Assembly (NCBI GenBank): GCA_022041995.1
Contig: CP074381.1
Span: 2,356,001-2,420,000, forward strand
Direction: 5' to 3'
Source: Cupriavidus necator
Lineage (GTDB): Bacteria; Pseudomonadota; Gammaproteobacteria; Burkholderiales; Burkholderiaceae
DNA length: 64,000 bases
This document shows, piece by piece, positions 9,990 to 18,236 of the stretch. The position numbers and the translations under genes are program-made. The notes beneath the pieces were generated by a model. The model had not been told where the DNA came from. It saw nothing but the letters and a program-made list of their open reading frames with translations, and made no database searches. How positions within the stretch are numbered: position 1 is the first letter of the stretch; each line of letters begins with the position of its first letter.

Positions 9990-11201
9990 TCACAGCCACG
10001 GCGTCTGGCTCAGGCATTTCTCAGCCCGCCAGCCATGCAGCCATTGCAGCGATTCGTAGAACTGCGACTGCGCGCGGCCGGTCCACAGCGAGTTGCGCAC
10101 GAGGCGGTCGACGCCCTTGGCGTGATAGATGCGGCCCATGTCGCGGGCGGCGTACAGCACGCGCGCGGTGCGCGGGATGCGGGCCTGCTCGTACAGCCTG
10201 AACGCGGCCTCGAAGCCGCCATTGGCTTCCCGCACGGCTGCGCCGAGCGTGACGGCGTCTTCGAGCGCCTGGCAGGCGCCCTGCGCGACGTACTGCGTCA
10301 TCGGATGCGCGGCGTCGCCGAGAATGGTCGCGCGGCCGAAGCTCCAGCGTTCGACCGGATCGCGGTCGGCCGTGGCCCAGCGCTTCCACGACGTCGGCCG
10401 GTCGAGCATCTGGTGCGGGAGTGGATGGATGCCTTCGAAGTACGACAGCACCTCGTCCTTGCTGCCGTCCTTCACTCCCCACTCTTCCTTCTCGCGGCTG
10501 TGGAACGTGACGACGAGGTTGTACTGCTGGCCGCCGCGCAGCGGGTAGTGCACGAGATGGCAGTTTGGGCCGGCCCACACCACAGGCGCGTTGACCTGCA
10601 AGTCCTTTGGCATGTCTTCTACGTCGACGACGGCGCGGTACACCACGTGGCCGGTCACGCGCGCCTCGTCGCCGATCAGCGTCTGGCGGATAGCGGACTT
10701 CACTCCATCGCAGCCCACCACGGCGTCGGCCACGTGGCATTCGCCGCGCTGATCGATCACCGTCACGCCGCGCTCGCCCTGCTCCAGCTTTTCCACCCGG
10801 GTGCTGGTGCGGAACGTGATCAGCGGATGGTCCTGCACTGCTTCCAAGATTGACAGGTGGATGTCGGCGCGATGGATGACCGCATACGGATTGCCGAAAC
10901 GCTCGCGGTACGGTGCGCCCACGTTCACGAGGGCCACATCGCTGGCGTCGAGCGCATCCTTCAAGATCATCTGGTCGGTGAACACGGCGCGCTCACGCGC
11001 AGCCTCCCCCACGCCCAGCGCGTCGAGCGCGGCGAAGGCATTGGCGGCGAGTTGGATCCCGGCGCCGATCTCGCCGATCTGGTCGGCCTGCTCCAGCAAC
11101 TCGATCCGTATGCCCTGCTTCGCCAGCGCGAGCGCCGCGGCAAGTCCGCCGATGCCGCCGCCGATGATCAGGACTTTCCTATCGGATTGTTTCGATTGCA
11201 T
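9990..11201 (-). CDS. nagX: 3-hydroxybenzoate 6-hydroxylase-type FAD monooxygenase
   Basis: A 403-residue class A flavin monooxygenase. The FAD motif is LIIGGGIGGLAAALALA (residues ~10-26), the DG motif is VVGCDGVKSAIRQ, and the second FAD motif is ILGDAAHPMTQYVAQGACQALEDA. The overall sequence is like the 3-hydroxybenzoate 6-hydroxylases that add a para hydroxyl and yield gentisate. Salicylate 1-hydroxylase is the main alternative by family, but the three gentisate-pathway genes immediately upstream in the same operon favour gentisate formation. The start at 11201 begins MQSKQSDRKVL and avoids a long spurious upstream extension. It is the last gene of the operon. Confidence 0.85.
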   Translation of the reverse strand: MQSKQSDRKVLIIGGGIGGLAAALALAKQGIRIELLEQADQIGEIGAGIQLAANAFAALDALGVGEAARERAVFTDQMILKDALDASDVALVNVGAPYRERFGNPYAVIHRADIHLSILEAVQDHPLITFRTSTRVEKLEQGERGVTVIDQRGECHVADAVVGCDGVKSAIRQTLIGDEARVTGHVVYRAVVDVEDMPKDLQVNAPVVWAGPNCHLVHYPLRGGQQYNLVVTFHSREKEEWGVKDGSKDEVLSYFEGIHPLPHQMLDRPTSWKRWATADRDPVERWSFGRATILGDAAHPMTQYVAQGACQALEDAVTLGAAVREANGGFEAAFRLYEQARIPRTARVLYAARDMGRIYHAKGVDRLVRNSLWTGRAQSQFYESLQWLHGWRAEKCLSQTPWL

Positions 11202-11233
11202 GTGTCGTCTCCTGGACCTGGGCGTTCTTGCGC

Positions 11234-11875
11234 TCAGGCGGTGTAGTCGGGCTGGCGCGCCGGGGCGGCCTGGGCGAAGGCGGGGTGCGCGCTGGCGTGG
11301 GTAAAGACTGCCATCGCCTTCGGGTAACCGGATAGATCGCAGCCCATGCGCAAGGCATTGGCAATCTGCGGCACAAGGCAGAGGTCGGCCAGCGTGGGCT
11401 GCGCGCCGAAGCACCACGGCCCTTCCCCATATCGGGAAAGCAGGCGCTCGACGCCGGCCATGCCTTCGTCGATCCAGTGGCGATACCACGCGTCCTTCTG
11501 CTCGGGCGACACCTTCAGCTCGCTTTGCAGGTACTTGAGGATGCGCAGGTTGTTCACCGGGTGCATGTCGCAGCTCACCAGATACGCCAGTTCGAGCACC
11601 CGCGCGCGGAGTTCGCCGCTCGCCGGCAGCAGGCGCGGCTCTGGATGGTGCGCGTCGAGGTAGTCCAGGATCGCCAGCGACTGCCCTAGCGCGAAGTCGC
11701 CATCGATCAGCGCCGGTACCGACGCCGACGGGTTGATGCCGTCCACGTATTCCCCGTCATGATGCTGGCCGAGGCGGATGTTCACCGGCAGGTACTCGTA
11801 CGACAGCCCCTTGAGCGCGAGGGCGATACGCACGCGGTACGACGTGGAACTGTTGAAAAAACTATAGAGCTGCAT
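11234..11875 (-). CDS. nagL: maleylpyruvate isomerase (zeta-class GST)
   Basis: A 213-residue glutathione-S-transferase-fold enzyme of the zeta class. The glutathione motif SSTSYRVRIALALKG appears at residues 9-23, followed by NPSASVPAL and a QSLAILDYLD helix. In gentisate catabolism this glutathione-dependent enzyme converts maleylpyruvate to fumarylpyruvate. Sequence alone also fits maleylacetoacetate isomerase, but its place between fumarylpyruvate hydrolase and the hydroxylase decides for maleylpyruvate. Confidence 0.88.
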   Translation of the reverse strand: MQLYSFFNSSTSYRVRIALALKGLSYEYLPVNIRLGQHHDGEYVDGINPSASVPALIDGDFALGQSLAILDYLDAHHPEPRLLPASGELRARVLELAYLVSCDMHPVNNLRILKYLQSELKVSPEQKDAWYRHWIDEGMAGVERLLSRYGEGPWCFGAQPTLADLCLVPQIANALRMGCDLSGYPKAMAVFTHASAHPAFAQAAPARQPDYTA

Positions 11876-11896
11876 GACTACTCCCGTGATTTTCCG

Positions 11897-12595
11897 TCAG
11901 ACCACGCGCACGGTCAGTTCGCCGAGCCCGTCCACGCCCGTCACCATCGTCTCGCCGGCGTTCACCGCGCCCACGCCTTCCGGCGTGCCGGTGAAGATCA
12001 CGTCGCCCGGTTCCAGCCGGAAGAACTGCGACAGGTACGCCACCGTTTCGGCCACCGACCAGATCAGGTGCGTGACATTGCTGCGCTGCTTCGTCTCGCC
12101 GTCCACGGTCAGCCAGATCGCGGCGTCGGCCGGGTGGCCGATCTTGCTGGCGGGGTGGATGGGGGCGACGGGCGCCGAGGCGTCGAAGGCCTTGCCGATT
12201 TCCCACGGGCGGCCCATCTCGCGCATTCTTATCTGCAGGTCGCGGCGCGTCATGTCCAGGCCGACTGCGTAGCCCCACACGTGTTCGAGCGCCTGGTCGA
12301 CGGGTATGTCGGAGCCGGCCTTGCCGATCACCGCGACGAGTTCGGCTTCGTAGTGGAAGTTGGTGGTCTGCGCGGGATACGGCAGTTCCAGCATCTGGCC
12401 GTCCTGCACCGGCACGATGGCGCCGGCCGGCTTGCAAAAGAAGAACGGCGGCTCGCGGTCGGGATCGAAGCCCATTTCGCGGGCGTGGGCGGCGTAGTTG
12501 CGGCCGACGCAGTAGACGCGGCGCACGGCGAACTGGTCGTCGCTGCCGGCGACGGGGATGGAGACGGTTGCGGGGGGCGTGAAGATGTAGGACAT
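11897..12595 (-). CDS. nagK: fumarylpyruvate hydrolase
   Basis: A 232-residue member of the fumarylacetoacetate hydrolase superfamily. It carries CVGRNYAAHAREMG, PPFFFCKPAGAIVP, the metal-binding NFHYEAELVAVIGK stretch, and the late FTGTPEGVGAVNAGE motif. It splits fumarylpyruvate into fumarate and pyruvate, the last gentisate step. The start at 12595 (MSYIFTPPATV) is chosen because sequence upstream of it has no family resemblance. It lies 21 bases before nagL and 98 bases after the dioxygenase gene. Confidence 0.9.
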   Translation of the reverse strand: MSYIFTPPATVSIPVAGSDDQFAVRRVYCVGRNYAAHAREMGFDPDREPPFFFCKPAGAIVPVQDGQMLELPYPAQTTNFHYEAELVAVIGKAGSDIPVDQALEHVWGYAVGLDMTRRDLQIRMREMGRPWEIGKAFDASAPVAPIHPASKIGHPADAAIWLTVDGETKQRSNVTHLIWSVAETVAYLSQFFRLEPGDVIFTGTPEGVGAVNAGETMVTGVDGLGELTVRVV

Positions 12596-12693
12596 GACAG
12601 GCTCGGTCAAAAAATTGGGCAAACGCAGGTTGAGCGGGCCCGAGGCAGCCTGTGGCGGCGCGCCCCGGTGGCTTTTATCGAAGGGAAATCGGA

Positions 12694-13740
12694 TCAGGTG
12701 CGCGATTCGCGCAGCAGGTTGAGCGCGGACAGCACGGGACGGTCGGAGTAGCTGAACAGCACGGCGTCGTCCAGCGCGGCGAGTTGTACGGGCGCCCACG
12801 AGGGCACCACGAAGGTGTCGCGCGGCTCGAACTGGAACTGCTCGTCGCCGATGCGCGCGGTGCCGCGCCCCTCGACCACGCTGTAGACGGTCGCGTCCGT
12901 GCTGCGGTACGTGCGGCCCTGGAAGCCGGCCGGCAGGTATTGCATGAAGGTGGCGATGGTCGGCATCGGCCAGCCGCCGGTGGCGGGGTTGACGTAGCGC
13001 AGCTTCACACCGTCCCAGGCATCGAGTTCGCCGTTGCGGTAGAGCTGGTCGAGCGCCTCGCGGGAACGGTCGTACGGATAGCTGAAAATCGGCGAGGTCG
13101 GGTCGAAAACCTTGTGGCGCACCGGCACCATGTTGTGACCGAAGCGGGCGAAGCTGTCGCCCTCGGGCCGCGTGACCGGCTGCTGCGCCTCGGGGTAGTT
13201 CTCGGCAAAGCCGCCGTCGAAGAACTGCACCAGCGGGATATCGAGCCCGTCGAGCCAGACCACCGGCTCGCCGCCGTCCTCGACGGCCGGGTTGCCGTGG
13301 TCGTGCCACGTCCACGACGGCGTGATGATGAAGTCGCCCGGGTGCATGGTGGTACGCTCGCCGTTCACGGCCGTCCAGGCACCCTGCCCCTCCACGATGA
13401 AACGCAGCGCCGACTGCGTATGGCGATGGCTCGGCGCCACCTCGCCCGGCAAGATCAGTTGCAGCCCGGCGTAGAGGGAGCCGGTGATGCTCGACTTGCC
13501 AGGCAGGCCCGGATTCTCCAGGACCAGCACGCGGCGCACGGCTTCCTCGGCGCTGATGACGTTGCCAGCCTGCATCACCAGCGGTCGGACCTGTCCGTAC
13601 TTCCAGATAGCCGGCAAAATCTGCGGCTGCGGCTGCGGCGGCACCAGCGAATGCAGCGATTCCCAGAGGGCACTCATGTGGCTGCGGCCGATATCGGCGT
13701 AATAAGCGGCACGATCGGTGCCGCGTTGGCGTGCGTACAT
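12694..13740 (-). CDS. nagI: gentisate 1,2-dioxygenase
   Basis: A 348-residue bicupin ring-cleavage enzyme that opens gentisate to maleylpyruvate using Fe(II). The N-terminal cupin carries the iron ligands in [16 protein letters not shown] (about residues 95-110), followed by [18 protein letters not shown]. The C-terminal cupin (about residues 240-340) includes [17 protein letters not shown]. The length is normal for the family. It is the first intact gene of the gentisate operon; the truncated ABC permease remnant lies just upstream in the same direction. Confidence 0.9.
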   Translation of the reverse strand: MYARQRGTDRAAYYADIGRSHMSALWESLHSLVPPQPQPQILPAIWKYGQVRPLVMQAGNVISAEEAVRRVLVLENPGLPGKSSITGSLYAGLQLILPGEVAPSHRHTQSALRFIVEGQGAWTAVNGERTTMHPGDFIITPSWTWHDHGNPAVEDGGEPVVWLDGLDIPLVQFFDGGFAENYPEAQQPVTRPEGDSFARFGHNMVPVRHKVFDPTSPIFSYPYDRSREALDQLYRNGELDAWDGVKLRYVNPATGGWPMPTIATFMQYLPAGFQGRTYRSTDATVYSVVEGRGTARIGDEQFQFEPRDTFVVPSWAPVQLAALDDAVLFSYSDRPVLSALNLLRESRT

Positions 13741-13805
13741 ACTCTGTCTCCGTAGGGATTGCTTGTACATGGCGGCGCGCATCGGCCGCATTAGGGACGC
13801 AGGGT

Positions 13806-14110
13806 TCAGGGCCGCCGTCGCCCATGCCCAAGAGCGACCACGCGCCACGGCAGCAGCGCCCGCTCCAGCAGGTCGAAGCCGAGCGAGAACAGGAAGCCCC
13901 GCACCGCGCTCGCGGCCAGCCCCACGTACATCTTCTCGACCTCGAACACCTGCCAGCTATTCCAGATGAGGAAGCCGATGCCCGACTTGGCGCCAACGAA
14001 CTCCGCGGCGACGATGACCAGCAGCGCCACGCCAAGGCTGATCCGCAAGCCGGCGAGAATCTGAGGTAGCGCGCCACGCGAGGCGCCGCAGCATGCCGCG
14101 TCTTGTCATA
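13806..14110 (-). pseudogene. C-terminal remnant of a TauC/SsuC-type ABC transporter permease
   Basis: The frame reads GASRGALPQILAGLRISL, then [19 protein letters not shown] and EKMYVGL. This is the EAA-loop and last membrane segments of nitrate/taurine-type ABC permeases. Only about 100 codons remain, with a stop close upstream and no start codon, so roughly the first 60 percent of the gene is missing. No matching ATPase or binding protein is present. It was probably the transporter gene at the head of the gentisate operon before deletion. Confidence 0.75.
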
Positions 14111-14175
14111 TCCGTCTCCGTTCGGTGGCCTCAAGGGGGAAGCAGCAGGAACTGGCCATCTATTTTGTAGGCTAG

Positions 14176-14188
14176 ATATTATTCAATT
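14176..14188. promoter_or_regulatory. AT-rich candidate operator, site A (ATATTATTCAATT)
   Basis: The 13-base string ATATTATTCAATT stands in an AT-rich island inside GC-rich DNA. It lies upstream of the minus-strand permease remnant and gentisate genes. Exactly the same 13 bases occur at 26609-26621, upstream of the next catabolic operon. Binding by a GntR regulator is inferred, not shown. Confidence 0.4.
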
Positions 14189-14220
14189 ATGAATGCCAAA
14201 TCAAGGATGGTCAGGCCGGA

Positions 14221-14330
14221 TAGGCGTGTAGCACGCCAAAGAGATGCACGCGCATCGCGGCGGCGGCTTCGGCGGGCCGCGCCGGATGGCGTCGATGATC
14301 GCGCGATGTGGCGTGTTGTTCTCGACGCTG
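14221..14330 (-). pseudogene. remnant of a GntR-family FCD domain
   Basis: HRAIIDAIRRG followed, after a one-base frame change, by AEAAAAMRVHL and a stop reproduces the last ~35 residues of a FadR-type FCD ligand-binding domain. No DNA-binding domain accompanies it. It is joined directly to porin-like sequence, so it reflects rearrangement, not a gene. The frame change lies around 14271-14276. Confidence 0.55.
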
Positions 14331-14565
14331 AAGCCGAGCACCCATGGCGAGTAGCAGCACACCGCGCCGAGTTCGGCCGCATGGACGGTGGCGCTCGTGA
14401 ACGTGTTGCGCACGGAAGCGTAGAGCCCGTTCAGGCGCCAGTTGTCGATCTGGTAGCGCGCGCCCACGGCCACAACGGCGGCGCGGTCCCGTCCGGCGTT
14501 GACGGTGGGAAGCCGGATTCGCGTAAAGCCGGCGCCAGCGGCATGGCGTCTACCGGCTCGGCATC
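14331..14565 (-). pseudogene. remnant of a Gram-negative porin (C-terminal region)
   Basis: The minus strand reads GARYQIDNWRLNGLYAS, then VRNTFTSA and a SPWVLGFSVENN-like strand. This corresponds to the FSGMYSQARNTFTGA to LGGAYTYENGN region of the intact porin at 42925-44115. No start, signal peptide or terminal strand is present. It is a fragment of about 75 codons fused to the GntR remnant. Confidence 0.6.
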
Positions 14566-14586
14566 ACCACGGTGTTCTGAAGCGGG

Positions 14587-15252
14587 CTACAGCCCGCGCG
14601 CGTCGATTCTCGCCAGCATCGATGTCAGGATCTTCTCGCGCTCGCGTTCAAAGCCGAGGATCAGTTGCCCACGGTCCCGTTTCGACATGGCCGACACCAG
14701 CGCGTGCTCCAGGTGCGCGGTCCGTTGCTCGCCCGGCATCCTCACCTCCGAGGCCAGTGCCCGGTACCGATCGGTCAGCCTGATCAGGCGAATCGCCTCG
14801 CGCCGCAGGATCTTGTCTGGCGACAGGTCGAACAGCAGCGCGTAAAAGTCCTGGTATTCGTCGATCCACTCAGCGCGCTGGCCCGTGTCGAGGTAGCTGT
14901 CGAGCCGTTCCAGCATGGCCTTCAGCGCCTTCATCTGCGCGCTGTCCGGCCACTCGACCGTCTTCAGCAGTTCCCGCTCCAGCAGGAAGCGGTAGCGGTA
15001 GAGCTGCCGCGCCTCGTCGGTGGAAAGCGGGGCAACGAAGAAGCCGCGATTGGGATCGTGTTCGATGATGCCTTCGGCCGCCAGCAGCTTGAGCGCCTCG
15101 CGCACCGGCACGCGGCTGATACCGAAGCGGTCGGCCAGGTCCGACTGGCGTAATTGCAGCCCAGGCGCGAGGGTGCCGCGATTGATCAGCTTGCGGACCT
15201 GCTGAGCGATCTGGGCTGGCAGATCGACGCCCTTGACTTCTACAGTGTTCAT
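14587..15252 (-). CDS. GntR-family regulator, FadR/FCD subfamily (copy A)
   Basis: A 221-residue repressor-type regulator. The winged helix at residues 10-75 contains LRQSDLADRFGISRVPVREALKLLAAEGI, and the FCD ligand domain fills residues 85-215, with metal/ligand-site residues in the DFYALLFDLSP and LTDRYRAL regions. It is a sister of the regulators at 28512 and 44150; the HTH is nearly identical to the latter. It is the distal gene of the 14.6-26.5 kb operon, so it is probably co-transcribed with the pathway it controls. The inducer is unknown, and an aromatic acid or pathway intermediate is likely. Confidence 0.88.
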   Translation of the reverse strand: MNTVEVKGVDLPAQIAQQVRKLINRGTLAPGLQLRQSDLADRFGISRVPVREALKLLAAEGIIEHDPNRGFFVAPLSTDEARQLYRYRFLLERELLKTVEWPDSAQMKALKAMLERLDSYLDTGQRAEWIDEYQDFYALLFDLSPDKILRREAIRLIRLTDRYRALASEVRMPGEQRTAHLEHALVSAMSKRDRGQLILGFEREREKILTSMLARIDARGL

Positions 15253-15288
15253 GTTCGGCAGCGGATGGACGGACGGGGATGCCTGCGC

Positions 15289-16535
15289 TCACGACAGGTT
15301 CATGCGACTGTACACTGGTTGGAACTGCTCGCGCATCGCCGCGATGTTCGTCATGTACAACGCCGATGCCAGCAGCAGCACCACGCCGCAGGTCGTCAGC
15401 GCCGCCGGCGTGCCGACGTGCTCCGCCGTCCAGCCCCAGAACAGGGCGCCCACGGGCGAAACGCCCAGGAACGCCACCACGTACAGCGACGCGACCCTGC
15501 CGCGAAAGCCCTCGGGCGCCGCGAGCTGGATCAGGGTATTGACCGAAGCCGCCGCCAGCATGGTGCCCATGCCGACGAAGAACAGCATCGCGAATCCCAT
15601 CCATACCACCGGCGCCAGGGCGAAACCGATGGTGGCAAGCGCAGCCATGACCGAGGCGAAGCCGATCGTCGCCAGCAGCCAGCCAATGCCGCGGCGCATC
15701 GCAAGATAGAGCATCCCTGCCAGCGCACCCAAGCCCGCCGCGCCAAGCAGCATGCCCAGCGTGCGCGAGTCGCCGTGGAATCGTTCGCGCACGAACCACG
15801 GCATCATGGCGGCATGCGTCTGGATGGTGAAGCTCATCGTCGCGAGCAGCCACAGGCTGTTGCGGCATGGCGCGAAACCGTGCGCATACCGCAGTCCCCC
15901 CGCGAACTGCCGGAGCCACGGCTCGGGTTCGGCCTTGCGCGGCGCCCGTACCAGACGCATGGCGCGCAGCGCGGCGATGATCGCGAAGCGCAGGATCGCG
16001 TTCGCCGCGAAGGCCCACACCTGGCCGAAAGCGGCGATGATGGCGCCGGCAATCGTCGGTCCGACGAACCGGGCGGCCGCCATCATGCTGGAATTGAGGG
16101 CGATTGCGTTGGGCAGGTCTTCCTTGCGCTCGACCATCTGCGACAGCAGCGACTGGCGCGCCGGCGAATCGAATGCGTTGACGATACCGAGTACCAGATT
16201 CGCCAGCACAATATGCCATGGCCGCAGAAGGCCGGTCGCCACGAGCGACAGCATCGTCACCGACTGCGCGCACGCCACGGCATTCGCCGCCATCAGTACG
16301 CGGCGGGTATCGACACGGTCGAGCAGCGGCCCCGTCACTGGCGCCATCAGCAGGAAGGGAATCTGCAGCGCGAATGCCGCCAGGCCGAGGACCAGCGTCG
16401 AACCGGACAGCGCATAGGCGAGCCAGGACGTGGCGATCAACTGCTGCCAGTTGCCCACTTGCGCGGCACCCTGCCCGCTATGAACAGGCGGAAGCTGCGG
16501 GAGGAAAGCGCGCGGAGGCCGTGGGGTAACTGCAT
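15289..16535 (-). CDS. MFS transporter, EntS/MFS_3-like (one-base frameshift in sequence)
   Basis: A carrier of about 415 residues when repaired, with 10-12 hydrophobic segments, resembling the EntS-like MFS_3 exporters (GNWQQLIATSWLAYALSG and the ASLYVVAFLGVSPVGALFWG region). The N-terminus lies in a different frame: an ATG at 16535 gives MQLPHGLRALSSRSFRLFIAG, and one missing base near 16471-16478 shifts into GQGAAQVGNW. Restored length is a whole number of codons. It is annotated as one gene because similar one-base losses occur in essential genes here. It follows the small-protein genes in the long operon; its substrate is unknown. Confidence 0.75.
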
Positions 16536-16618
16536 GAGGGATACCAAAAGAAAAAAGAGCGACAGCCAGTTTCCAGGCGCCGCCCAACTCTCGAGCACGA
16601 GAAGTCGAAAATCAGCGA

Positions 16619-16837
16619 TCAGGCACCGGCGTTGCCACGCTTCGCCACGCCGGAACGGCTCGCGCGACTATCCTTGACGAACACCACGATCACATAGAGC
16701 CATGCCGCCGCCAGCGCAAAGCAGTCGCGATAGCGCAGCGGACGATAATCCGCATAGCCCAGTCCGGTCGAGCCGATGCACGCGGCGAGCGTGATGAGCA
16801 GACAAATACCGACAGCAATCCACATGGGTTTCTTCAT
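16619..16837 (-). CDS. small two-helix membrane protein (partner gene, copy 1)
   Basis: A 72-residue protein starting MKKPMWIAVGICLL. It has two hydrophobic helices joined by GLGYADYRPLRYRD and a positively charged VKDSR tail. It is paralogous to the 62-residue protein at 17474-17662, sharing AACIGSTGLGYA and YRPLR. It lies 13 bases after the 165-residue membrane protein gene at 16851 in the same direction, and this pairing is repeated in the next two gene pairs. I do not recognise the family. Function unknown. Confidence 0.7.
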   Translation of the reverse strand: MKKPMWIAVGICLLITLAACIGSTGLGYADYRPLRYRDCFALAAAWLYVIVVFVKDSRASRSGVAKRGNAGA

Positions 16838-16850
16838 CGCAGTCTCCGGT

Positions 16851-17348
16851 TCAGGCGTCGGCCTGCTGAACTCGGCCCCGCAGCGCACCTGCGCGTTCGC
16901 GCGCTCGCACCAGCGTTTTCCATCCGTCCCACAGCCATACCGGCTCGACCCTGGCCTGCAGGATCGTCGCGTAGTGCCCGCCATACGCCAACAGGAGCGA
17001 GACGTTCATCAGCAGTTCCTGCGGGCCGGAAAACAACTGGCGCGGCGTGCCGACGATGAAGGTGTTCATCCAGAAGATATTGAACGTTGTCGGCATCTCC
17101 AGCACCAGGGCCAATAGCACGTTCCGGTTGGTCACGAGCAGGATCCCGCAGACGCATTCGAGGAACTTGATGCCCTGGTAGAGGTAGATGGCCTTCGCCG
17201 CATCCACATACGCGCCGGCGGCTCCGGGTATCTCCGGAATGAAGCCGGTGGCGAGGTAGCGAACGCTCGAATAAATCAGGTTGGCGCCATAGTAGATCCG
17301 CAACCAGGCGACCACGTACTTCCAGGGGGATTGCACATCCCTGTTCAT
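16851..17348 (-). CDS. multi-spanning membrane protein, repeated family (copy 1)
   Basis: A 165-residue protein with about four hydrophobic segments (residues ~10-30, 60-80, 85-110, 120-140). Motifs shared with the paralogs at 17688 and 19683 are SPWKY near the start, KFLEC (KYxE elsewhere), PRQLFSGPQELL, LLLAYGG and a C-terminal WDGW/WDGL. The layout is DoxX-like, but I cannot assign a family with certainty. GGAGACATC precedes the ATG. It is paired with the small gene at 16619. Function unknown; an electron-transfer or membrane-anchor role for neighbouring oxidoreductases is only a guess. Confidence 0.75.
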   Translation of the reverse strand: MNRDVQSPWKYVVAWLRIYYGANLIYSSVRYLATGFIPEIPGAAGAYVDAAKAIYLYQGIKFLECVCGILLVTNRNVLLALVLEMPTTFNIFWMNTFIVGTPRQLFSGPQELLMNVSLLLAYGGHYATILQARVEPVWLWDGWKTLVRARERAGALRGRVQQADA

Positions 17349-17473
17349 TTGATGTCTCCTCTGTCTATCTATCGTTCACAGCCGGAATACTTCCCGTCCC
17401 TTCCCGGGCGCCGCCGGCAACTGCTGGTCCGGCCGGTGCCCAGGTCACACCGGCGTCATGCCGATGCGCCCGC

Positions 17474-17662
17474 TCACGACTTGTCGCTGCGGCGATCTTT
17501 GATGAGCGTCACGATCAGGAAGGTCCACGAGATCCCCAGCGCGAAATAGTCGAAATTCCGCAGCGGGCGATATTCCGCATAGCCCAGCCCCGTCGAGCCG
17601 ATGCAGGCAGCCACGGACAAGAACACGCACATGGCCACGCCAATCCACATCTCTTTCTTCAT
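17474..17662 (-). CDS. small two-helix membrane protein (partner gene, copy 2)
   Basis: A 62-residue protein, MKKEMWIGVAMCVFL at the start, then AACIGSTGLGYAEYRPLR and a second hydrophobic helix ending IKDRRSDKS. It is a clear paralog of the protein at 16619 and follows its own 165-residue partner (17688) after 25 bases. A tandem duplication of the two-gene unit is the simplest explanation. The conserved YRPLR between the helices is the only obvious functional mark. Confidence 0.7.
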   Translation of the reverse strand: MKKEMWIGVAMCVFLSVAACIGSTGLGYAEYRPLRNFDYFALGISWTFLIVTLIKDRRSDKS

Positions 17663-17687
17663 TGCAGTCTCCGGTTCAGGCTTTCGT

Positions 17688-18185
17688 TCAGGCTTCGATC
17701 TGTTGGACCGAGGTAGGTGCGGCCTCGCCGCGTTCGCGCGCGCTTGCCACCTTCTTCAGTCCGTCCCACAGCCACATCGGCTCGACCTTCGCCTGCAGGA
17801 CCGAGACGTAATACCCACCGTAGGCAAGCAGCAGTGCGCCGTTCATGAACAACTCCTGCGGGCCCGTGAAAAGCTGGCGCGGCGTGGCAACGATGAAGGT
17901 GTTCAGCCAGAAGATGTTGACCGTGGCCGGCATCTCCAGCAGCAGTGCCAGCAGCACGCCGCGGTTGGTCAGCAGCATGAGGCCGAGCACGCACTCCATG
18001 TACTTGATGATCTGGAAGATGTAGATGTCGGACGCCGCCGCCACGTAGGCGCCGCCGATACCGGGAATCTCCGGCACATACGAGGTCAGGATGAAGCGGC
18101 TGCCCGAGTAAAACAGGTGGGCGCCGAAATAGATCCGAAGCCAGAGGATGGCGTACTTCCAAGGTGATTGATTGGCCCTGCTCAT
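17688..18185 (-). CDS. multi-spanning membrane protein, repeated family (copy 2)
   Basis: A 165-residue protein with four probable membrane helices, closely related to 16851: NQSPWKYAILWLRIYFGAH, YVPEIPGIGGAYV, IKYMECVLGLMLL, ATPRQLFTGPQELF and LLLAYGGYY. GGAGACACGAC precedes the ATG. It follows the enolase-superfamily gene and precedes its small partner. The strong conservation of RQLF-G-QEL and AYGG-Y in all copies shows a maintained function that I cannot name. Confidence 0.75.
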   Translation of the reverse strand: MSRANQSPWKYAILWLRIYFGAHLFYSGSRFILTSYVPEIPGIGGAYVAAASDIYIFQIIKYMECVLGLMLLTNRGVLLALLLEMPATVNIFWLNTFIVATPRQLFTGPQELFMNGALLLAYGGYYVSVLQAKVEPMWLWDGLKKVASARERGEAAPTSVQQIEA

Positions 18186-18236
18186 GTCGTGTCTCCTGCG
18201 TCTAGGAATTGAAAGCCTTGCGGGGTCGGGGGCGCC

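Noticed and set aside
15154..16677. 507-codon forward frame across the GntR and MFS genes
   Set aside because: Low-complexity R/H/Q-rich translation; both minus-strand genes are convincing.
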